A stretch of DNA of 64,000 nucleotides from Brachycybe producta (lineage: Eukaryota > Arthropoda > Diplopoda > Playtdesmida > Andrognathidae). Positions 56,265 through 64,000 of this stretch are shown piece by piece. The notes beneath the pieces are model-generated. The model saw nothing but the letters and a program-made list of their open reading frames with translations. It made no database searches and was not told the DNA's origin. The position numbers and the translations under genes were made by a program. Numbering within the stretch: the stretch's first letter is position 1; each line of letters begins with the position of its first letter. The stretch is taken from NCBI GenBank assembly GCA_036925085.1, contig JAUPFP010000045.1, forward strand, positions 1,116,001-1,180,000. Direction: 5' to 3'.

Positions 56265-56900
56265 TTCAAGTTTAATGTGTTAAATTGGATTATACGGAGT
56301 TCAGTTAAGGACATGAACAAGATAAAATTAACACTTAATATTTAATATCCGAACAAATTGAAAATACTAAATCAATAATATTAATAATAATATTAAAAAT
56401 AATATTAATAAAAATTTAATACTGTATAAATATTAACGCACTATTTAGAGATATTAAATTGAATATAATTGAATTCAACATATTGTTTGTTTGTCCTTAA
56501 CAGGACTCTGTAAAACATGTTTTAAGATGTAAATGCATTTAACTTTTTATTTGTAGAATAATACCTTGTACCCATTGAACCATTTCAACAGAATAAACTA
56601 ATACCTTGTGCACACATGAGTTAAATGAATTCAAATTAAATGTGTTGAGGTGAATTATACGGAATCCAGTTAAGGACATGAACACCAAATAAAAATTGAC
56701 TTTATTATTAATATTTTAAATTGAAATACTAAATCAATATTTTGTCAATAGTTTATATAATTATATTTAAGTATTAACTCAATATTTTCAGATTAATTAA
56801 CTGAATAAATTGAATTCGACATATATTGTTTGTTTGTCCTTCACAGGACTCTGTAGAACACGTTTATTATTTAAACGCATTTAAATTATCAGGTGTATAC
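56265..56900. repeat. Tandem duplication of about 363 bp, each unit with an inverted-repeat element
   Basis: Units from about 56265 and 56628 share ATACGGA(G/A)TTCAGTTAAG-like starts and TGTTTGTCCTTNACAGGACT ends, plus their flanks. Within each unit ACGGAGTTCAGTTAAGGACA pairs with TGTTTGTCCTTAACAGGACT (elements at 56293-56513 and 56657-56856). Confidence 0.7.
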
Positions 56901-57601
56901 TAGGTATAAGGTAATTAGTATTGCTGTTAATTTAAAATGTAGAATAAAGAGTTTGAAAATCAACTGCGCTTCCTAACTTAATTTTACTTCTAAAAAGTAT
57001 TAAATCCGTTATAATAAATCATTGTCTGAACTGTGTTTACTTGTAAACCAAAGTTAAACTAGAAAGATTTCAAACAGAATTTCAAAAAGGAGAAGTTGGA
57101 TGTAAACCAAAGAAAGGGTTTATTTTTTTTTTTTTGCAAGCTGTATTTGGAAGCCATCTTTGTTTACTTTTTATAGTCATATTTGAGACCTACATGTAGA
57201 CATACAGTACACATGTAATTTCACTATACTGACTCCAAGGGGGTTTATATTAAAAAGTATAATGGGCATGGCGGCACACACACACCACATTTTAGGTGGG
57301 TGTGTGTGTTGTTTGAAATCGGACAAAGAAAGATAAGGAGAGGGAGGAGGGGAGGGGGGGGGGCTTATAAGAAAAAACAAACATTTAAGTTTAAATATTT
57401 GCATTGAAGGGTTTTAATTTCGTTTACATAAGCTGGAGATTTTGGGTGTTTTTTTTTGGTTCATATATTTTTTAAAAAAGCTGTCAAGTTTCTATATGTT
57501 TTTTTCTTCTCTTTCCTGTTGGTGATGATGGGCTAGTCTGTGTTTGTCCAGAGACTGATTGACCTCTTGTCTTTCTTAAAACATGTTTGTGGTGGTTTAC
57601 C
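56901..57601. other. Interval without recognised features
   Basis: AT-rich; CA/TG run at 57278-57310 and a G-rich stretch at 57335-57365. No gene supported. Confidence 0.35.
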
Positions 57602-57874
57602 CTTAGACCACCATTACTCTCCGGGACTGACAACTGTGAAAATGTAGTGTTACGATAGAGTGCACTCTATCGTAACACCATGGTGACCGCAGTGACCATA
57701 GCTGACCATAGTGACAGCAGCGCCATTTTAGTGGGAAAATGTTGTACTATAAGTGTCCTATAAGATTGTACAATAGTGACCAGAAAGCACTGTTGTAGTT
57801 TCACCAGATTATACGAGAAATCCATTGCTATTCAACACATTACGAGTTGCCAGTCCCGGAGAGTAATGGTCTAA
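57602..57874. mobile_element. MITE with probable 8-bp duplication
   Basis: Inverted ends CTTAGACCACCATTACTCTC and GAGAGTAATGGTCTAAG, followed inward by CGGGACTG. The flanks GGTTTACC (57594-57601 and 57875-57882) match exactly, overlapping the end by one base. The 8-bp size suggests hAT. A decayed relative may lie near 47870-47985. Confidence 0.7.
57647..57678. repeat. Perfect 32-bp palindrome without loop
   Basis: GTGTTACGATAGAGTG followed directly by its reverse complement, inside the MITE at 57602-57874. Confidence 0.85.
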
Positions 57875-57882
57875 GGTTTACC

Positions 57883-58542
57883 TTCCTTTTTCATGAAATA
57901 TTTATATAATATATAGGGCGTACTAGCAGATATACACAATTTCACCACCCGGGCCAAAACATGAAGGGGTGTACCTTTTTGCAAACCACCCGTCGTCCTA
58001 GTTTGAATATGGATTCAGTAGAATCTCGATTATCCGTATCTTTTTTATCAGAATGTGTTTTTTAGTTTATCAGGGTTTTTGACTTTTAACTTTCCGACAT
58101 TGAAGGGGGGGGGGGGGTTTGCTTGTCACAAAAGTGCTGTTCCTATAGTGATAAAAAAAAAAACTGAAGTAGAATTGTTGTGCAATTCATAACGTTGTAA
58201 CAGCCAAAAGCAATTCGAGTGGCAACATAGCCAGTAACTCATAGTGACTTTGTGTAAATGCCAACAATGTCACTATAGGGACAACATGTCAGCATATGTT
58301 GCATGTTGGGCATTTACAACGTTTTTGGAACTGAATTTTTTTTAAAAAAAATATTTTAATACTGATTAATAATTTCTAATTACATTCTCTTCATTTCTTA
58401 GCTTCCTGTAAATTGTATTTACAATATTTTGTGCCTTTAATGAAATTGGTTTAGTAGAATTTTTTTTTTCTATTTCCTATGGCATCTACAGCGTTTTTTT
58501 TTTTGAATGCACGCTTCATATATCTATTAGAGCACCTTAAAG
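57883..58542. other. Interval without recognised features
   Basis: CAGTAGAATCTCGATTATCC at about 58016 looks like one end of a pogo/Tigger element, but no matching right end was found. Otherwise AT-rich. Confidence 0.35.
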
Positions 58543-58696
58543 ATGCAAGTAGATCATTTATTTTGTGCGTGTAGCATTAGATGGCGCCACTAGCCCTCCT
58601 CCCATAGAAATGTATTGATACTCTATTCAACTCTTGACTCACCTTCCTTTCTTCACGTGGCAAACTTTTAATTTGCGTTATCGCTATTTCTACACG

Positions 58697-58736
<40 letters not shown>

Positions 58737-58890
58737 ACTTATGTTATGTTCTGGGTATGTTTGTCACGTGCTCTGATAATTTAGATTGTTTTGGACGCTT
58801 TTAGAACTAAAAGGCTGCATTCTATTTCAGACTAATTGTCTACGAGTGTAGTTTGCCATCTATGGAGGAGTTGCAGGCGCCATCTACCTT
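58543..58890 (+). repeat. Dispersed repeat, copy 2
   Basis: Second copy of 54441-54770, same orientation, carrying a (CT)n expansion of about 34 bp at 58700-58733 that the first copy lacks. Confidence 0.7.
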
Positions 58891-59573
58891 GGAATTTTTT
58901 TATGAAGCCACCTTAAGCAATAATTTTGGAGATAATGAAACATAAATATTAAAAAAAAATATATTTGTAAAGTATGTTAATATTTTAGTTTTCATCATGT
59001 TTTATTAACATTATCTTAATTTTGCAAAAATTAAGAAAAACTCAACAAACCTCACAAAACTTGCAGTTTTGTGACGGTTTTTTTCGTATAAAAATGAATC
59101 ACACAAAGTAAGTTATCATATTTTGTTAGGTTTTTTTCATTGTTTTTTTGGTTTGAAAATGTCAATGCAAATTACAACTTGAGCAATAATAATTTCTTGC
59201 AAGATTTTTTTCATCTTCTGCTTCCTTTGGCAATTTTCTTGTGTTCTTATACAGTATATTTGGACGTTCAAATATATTTACGCCTTTCTTCTCTTAGTAC
59301 AATACTTTTTTTATATATGCACACACATGTAGACCTATATGTACTGTATATATATTATAGGTTTACATCACATTACAATATATGTGATTACCTAAAAAAA
59401 AATTCATTCTCTGTGGTAAACTTGTATCGAAGAGTGAGTTCATTAAATCGCATTTACTGGTTGTAATTTATTCTAATTTTTGTCTTAGGTTCTTAATGAG
59501 GTTAACTCTTATTTGCATAATAGTTGCTGCTGCTGCCTCTCGCTGAGTTCGCTGATTAAATTAGTTTATATAT

Positions 59574-59608
<35 letters not shown>

Positions 59609-60584
59609 TTTTAAAGCTTGTTTGTCGCTTATATAATTGCAATTTGCAACGACAACGACGACGATGTTCTTTTGAACATGATGTTTTTCAAACCCCAAAC
59701 AACGTTAAAGTTGTTCCAAAAATCTAATCAGAATCCAAATATCATCACATCACATCTAAATTCACAAAGAAGTTTTTTCAACGTTAAAAGAAAAGTTTTA
59801 AGAAGACATTCGTTGCCTGAAGACTAAGTTTTCATCATCATCATCATCTTAGAAAATTATGGCAATTAAGCGTTAAGTTGCAAAAATATGCAAATTTATA
59901 GAAAACAATGGAATGAAATTGTAAATATTATTTAGAAGAAAAAAAAACTTCAAAAGGAAACTCAAAATGAGAGAAGGGGGGGGGGGGGGGGTTTAGACAC
60001 TAGATTTGTAATTTGGATCATTTTTTTTTTAAATAGAGCCGTAACTAGGGTGAGGTGACTGAGGCCCCTACCTGACTTGGGCGCAACGGTTGCTGGCGCA
60101 GAAATAAATACATAAATATTAGGTGGGCGCCAGTTTTATAAAATAAAAGGGTGTAGTGGGGCGAGTGACAAAAAGCTAAATTTGAAAAATGAGGTTTGAC
60201 CACAAATTATAAATTCTGGCGAGCGAAGCGAGTCATAAAAATAACAGAATTTTTAATATCACATATATAGCAGTACTGTGGCTCACATTTATTTTAAAAT
60301 ATAAAAATTACATATATTACAATAATAAATCTGGTTATGGGTAAGGTAGGTAAGTTGCCCTTCTTGCACCTATGGGTGAGGCTGGGGGGGAGGGCGCCCC
60401 AATGCCTCACAGACTCACTGTAGACTATTGCGTCATATTTTAAGCATAGCTTTAGCAACTAATTAAAATGTGAGAAAAACTTATATTTTTTCAAAACAAG
60501 GGAAGAAGATTTGTATTTGTTTTTATTAATTGGAGCCAAATATGAGGCTCCAACTGAAGCCATATTATGTGGCTCCAACTGGAG
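58891..60584. other. Interval without recognised features
   Basis: Very AT-rich with (CT)n at 59578-59604 and a G run at 59977-59991. The 108-codon frame at 59140-59466 is T-rich with no domain. No gene supported. Confidence 0.4.
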
Positions 60585-60790
60585 ACAGGCAGTTAGAAAT
60601 CGGGGAGAACTTCAGTTGGCTCCACCCTTTTTATGACGACCGGCAACTTCTAATTGGTTGGTTATGTAGTCTGACGTCACATGCTTCGCCCTTTTTAACG
60701 TCGAACCACACAACAAACTAATTAGAAGTTGCCGGTCGTCATAAGAAGGGCGGAGCCAACTTCTGTTTGTCACGATTTCTAATTGCCTGT
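60585..60790. mobile_element. GC-box/CRE MITE, long form, perfect 9-bp duplication
   Basis: ACAGGCAGTTAGAAATCGGG to CGATTTCTAATTGCCTGT, 206 bp. Exact flanks CAACTGGAG at 60576-60584 and 60791-60799. Confidence 0.9.
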
Positions 60791-62920
60791 CAACTGGAGC
60801 CATATTATGTGGCTCACTTGTTGAGAATCTTATTTTTTACACCCTATGAAGAATATTTCAGGTGGGGTATTAAGTTATTAACACATTAATACTCAAAAGA
60901 ACAACACTTTATAACTATATTTTGAGTGACAAGGAAAGAAGAAGAAAAAAAAGGAAGTTTTATTTGCATATATAAAAATTATTTACATAACGAAATAAAA
61001 TAAAAAATAGGTGCGTTTACATTCAGTAAATAAATGTTATTTATTACAAATGTAAATATAATTTTTGTTCGCAAAAATAATGTTCTTTTTCATTCTTTTG
61101 TCTTTTGTGTCAATTTTCAAGTGTTTTTTTTCCCTCTCATCTCTCTCCCACCACATTCAATTTAAATGTTCTCGTTTCTGGTTTTTGGAAGATAAATTGT
61201 AGTCTTGTCTATAAAACAACCCCCAAAGGGCGTGTCAACTCTTATTATAAGGTGACTTGTCAATCAATCATATTTGTCCTATTGCGCGACAGGTGTTTTG
61301 ACCTCTCAATATAAGTACAGGGTGTTTCAGAAAGTCATCATCTATTGATGGACATCATCATTTTTTTTTATCTATTTTTGAGAATATTCTAAAGCCTAGT
61401 AGGGTTTTCATTACCGGACACTTTATAGCATTACTGGGTTTTCGATAATGCAGCGTTACCGAAACCGGTGATACCGGTAAATTTCGTTAATAAAGCAAAA
61501 ACTTTAATAAGCGCCAGGGTGGCTGATTTTTTGGATTTTTTTCATTTATATGAAATATTCATTTTTTTTTATGACGATGTTTGCAAAAATGAGTAAAAAC
61601 ATCGTTAATTGTTAAGTTGTTAGTAAAATAATTGCAAAATAATAAAAAAATGTTAAGAAACATTCAAATTTGAAAATAATAAGTTTCAAGCACTTTTAAT
61701 TTAACATTCTAAACGTAAACACAAGCTTTGCAGCCTTTTCAGTCCCCAAAGCAAATCAGTGCCTCAAGAGGTAAACTGGGTTAAGTCACTTTTTTTTTTA
61801 AAAAAACACGATTTTACATCTTCATGAGATGTAAAATTTGTGTTTTTTAAACAGGTTGTCAAGTTCTATCAGTGGTAAACAGTGGTAAGTCCACAGTTTT
61901 ACACATTGGCAGCTAGATGGTGGTATACCATGTTAAGTCCTATTCCTTCAATGAAGAGAAAAAACTTTCAAATCATTCCACTGTGAAATTTAGGTGACTT
62001 AAAACAGTTTACCGCTGAGGTTCTTAAATACATGTAGATTACTATTTATATCTACAGTATTTGTCCCTGATTTCCACCAGTCAATTGGGGGACACTTCCT
62101 CAAGCATATCTTCGGAAAAAAAATAATGCATTAATGAAAGGACTAAAACCGGACTTTATTTTATAAACATAGAGAAAAATGCTGGGAACTGTTTTATTTT
62201 TATTGTGTAATTTTAATGTTTAAATAAATGTGAATTTTTTTAAAAAAAATCATTTGATTTAAATCAATGTGATTTAAATCACTGCCATCCTCCTGATAAG
62301 CGCTGTAAAAAAACTTCAAAAATTGAAAAAAAAAAACCCATGTTAAAAAAACTAAAATAAATATAAATTCATAACTAATAAGTATATTATAAAAAAAATA
62401 ATCATGTTAAATAAAATAGGTGTGTTTTATTTCGTTTTTTTAAAAAAAAATATTTTTATGTATAATTGTTTTATATATCACAAGCGTAACAAATGAAGAT
62501 GTTGAGTTAATTTAGTTATTTTAGTACCTAAGTATATGTACGGTATATACAGTATATAATGCACGGAAAGCGGTTTTTAACTGTACGAACTTTAGGACGA
62601 ACGTACGAACGTTAGGACCTTACTGCGACTTTCGTAAACGGTTGGTTACAAGTGCATACGAATACCATTTTTTTTACTTCAGTTTTTTTTTAAAAAAACT
62701 CTTGGTTTCTGCGCATAATTATGTGAAATTTTAATTTAAACTCAGTGGTTCTTAAATATTGGTCAATTATTTTTTTCCAAATTAATATAAAAAAATGTTT
62801 ATCGAAAAACCGGTATTGAAAGGTCAATTTACCAGTAATGCCGATGTAATAAATTGTATTATATGATGATTAATTTTTATAAATGCACGTGTACACTGTA
62901 CCAGGCACAGGCGTGAGAAG
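60791..62920. other. AT-rich interval, possibly one old element
   Basis: TTACTGGGTTTTCGATAATG near 61430 and the inverted CGAAAAACCGGTATTG, TTACCAGTAATG near 62805-62840 could be ends of a decayed element of about 1.4 kb. The pairing is weak. ACAGGGTGTTTCAGAAAGTC at 61318 resembles a Tc1/mariner-type end without a partner. No gene supported. Confidence 0.35.
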
Positions 62921-63096
62921 ACAGGGAGATACAGTCGTTTGCTCCTCCCTTTTATGAGCGTCAGACCAAATATCAACGAATTGGGAATTGAAAAGGGCGG
63001 GGCATGTGACGTCAGACCACATAACGAACCAATTAGAAGTTGCCGGTCCTCAAAAAAGGGGCGGGGCAAACGACTGTATCTTACTGTCTTTACTTG

Positions 63097-63131
<35 letters not shown>

Positions 63132-63683
63132 AGGCACCGAATAAAGAGAAATGTTTCTCTTTACTGTGTGGTACAGGTTTGAAAACTGAATGTTTATATT
63201 AAGGCTGAAAATAAAATTTAATTCGAGCATAATAGAGTAACAATTAATTGTTTTACAATCAATGAATGTCCTTGCATGACATTAACAATTAATTGTTTTA
63301 CATTCAATAAATGCCCCTGCATGACATTGCGTGCACGAACTTACTTTGTGAATAGTAATTTTTGAGTGTCTAAAATGACATTTGACTTTTAACTAGACCT
63401 ATATATAAGGCGGTTCAGTTAGTGGTTACGGCACATTCAAATTGTACAACGATTACGGTTCTAGCGAAGAATTTTGTCGTATTCTCTCCTTCTCTTCAGT
63501 GGTAAGATTCAGAAGAAAGGCAATGAATGAGTTTCTTAACAATTACAATTTTTTATTATATTTTTAGTATAATAGAAATATAATAATTTAATAAATTAAT
63601 AACGAATGAAAAATGTACTTTTATGATGTTTTGTAAAACATGCAAAAGAGGGGCAATGTGATAAATCACAATTTCAATTTTTT
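62921..63683 (-). repeat. Dispersed repeat, right copy, uninterrupted
   Basis: Inverted partner of 42000-43306. It contains a short-form GC-box/CRE MITE (62921-63101), a TG run of about 30 bp, the AATTAATTGTT doublet and TGATAAATCACA at the far end. It lacks the composite element found at 42159-42653. Confidence 0.8.
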
Positions 63684-64000
63684 CGTGATTACATAATTTT
63701 ATGAAATTCACGTTTATATATCTTTTATCAATAATAGTTTTAAATTAATTTGAATTAATGAAAATTAATTTTATTCATTAAGAAATTAAAATAAACCACT
63801 TCAGCATATTAGTATTTTACATCAGTAACTGTGGTTTGTGAATTTATAATTAAACAATGCATTTGAAATTTTTAATTGATTAAAGTGGAAATTGGCAATA
63901 CTTATACGAGGAACTTATGGAAACCAAAAATGTGACCTCGTATGTTCCACATTTTGCCAATGAAAATTTGGTGGATAAGCAATCGACAATGGGCGGTCCA
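63684..64000. other. Right edge of window
   Basis: AT-rich. A small inverted set (ATTGGCAA / TTGCCAAT and ACGAGG / CCTCGT) at about 63892-63962 may be an element end. No open exon could be supported. Confidence 0.35.

Noticed and set aside
58016..58040. Pogo/Tigger element start
   Set aside because: One end-like motif (GTAGAATCTCGATTATCC) without a matching right end or any transposase.
59140..59466. 108-codon hydrophobic frame
   Set aside because: Translation of T-rich DNA; no conserved motif, and the reading is typical of chance frames here.

Overview
This is a eukaryotic nuclear window: AT-rich, with genes split by short GT-AG introns and no operons, and most of the sequence is repeats. 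The proteins are animal-like (PAIP1, DNAJC21, a MICOS apolipoprotein-O family protein, an F-box protein of the FBXL3/FBXO33/FBXO39 type). A block of CCTAA repeats (the TTAGG telomere motif typical of arthropods), a mariner remnant and many short transposons suggest an arthropod. The species cannot be told from the sequence.

The first 18 kb is the gene-rich part. From left to right it holds: the last three coding exons of PAIP1 (+, 470-937); a complete ten-exon DNAJC21 (-, 2952-6729, 530 aa); a giant near-perfect palindrome (about 7568-14170) with 3.3 kb arms around a 45-bp spacer; and a complete five-exon F-box gene (+, 14321-17442, 479 aa). The palindrome axis lies inside a MIC26/MIC27-like gene. 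Both arms therefore carry a 5' half of that gene pointing at each other, and the conserved 3' half is missing from the window. The other genes act in translation (PAIP1), ribosome biogenesis (DNAJC21), mitochondrial cristae (MIC26/27) and ubiquitin ligation (F-box). They do not form one pathway.

From 18.1 kb to the end I find no complete gene. There are only candidate first exons: an ATG with an immediate splice donor at 18478, and two signal-peptide-like exons at 29278 and 48459, the second with a TATA box. This fits the long first intron or introns of a secreted or membrane protein whose other exons lie beyond the window. The rest is a dense bed of non-autonomous transposons. The main group is a GC-box/CRE/CCAAT-bearing MITE family, whose long form makes 9-bp target duplications. 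A second MITE family recurs about nine times and also sits in introns of DNAJC21 and the F-box gene. There are also hAT-like MITEs with 8-bp duplications, a deleted mariner, three copies of a composite element with a microsatellite tail, two foldback-like elements (one enclosing the TTAGG-type array), tRNA-derived SINE pieces, a 0.7-kb tandem array, and several perfect hairpins. Insertions nested in insertions allow parts of the order of events to be read.

The strongest candidates for something unusual are the palindrome that breaks the MICOS gene, the foldback element around telomere-type repeats, and the promoter-motif-bearing MITE family. I saw no clearly new enzyme system.
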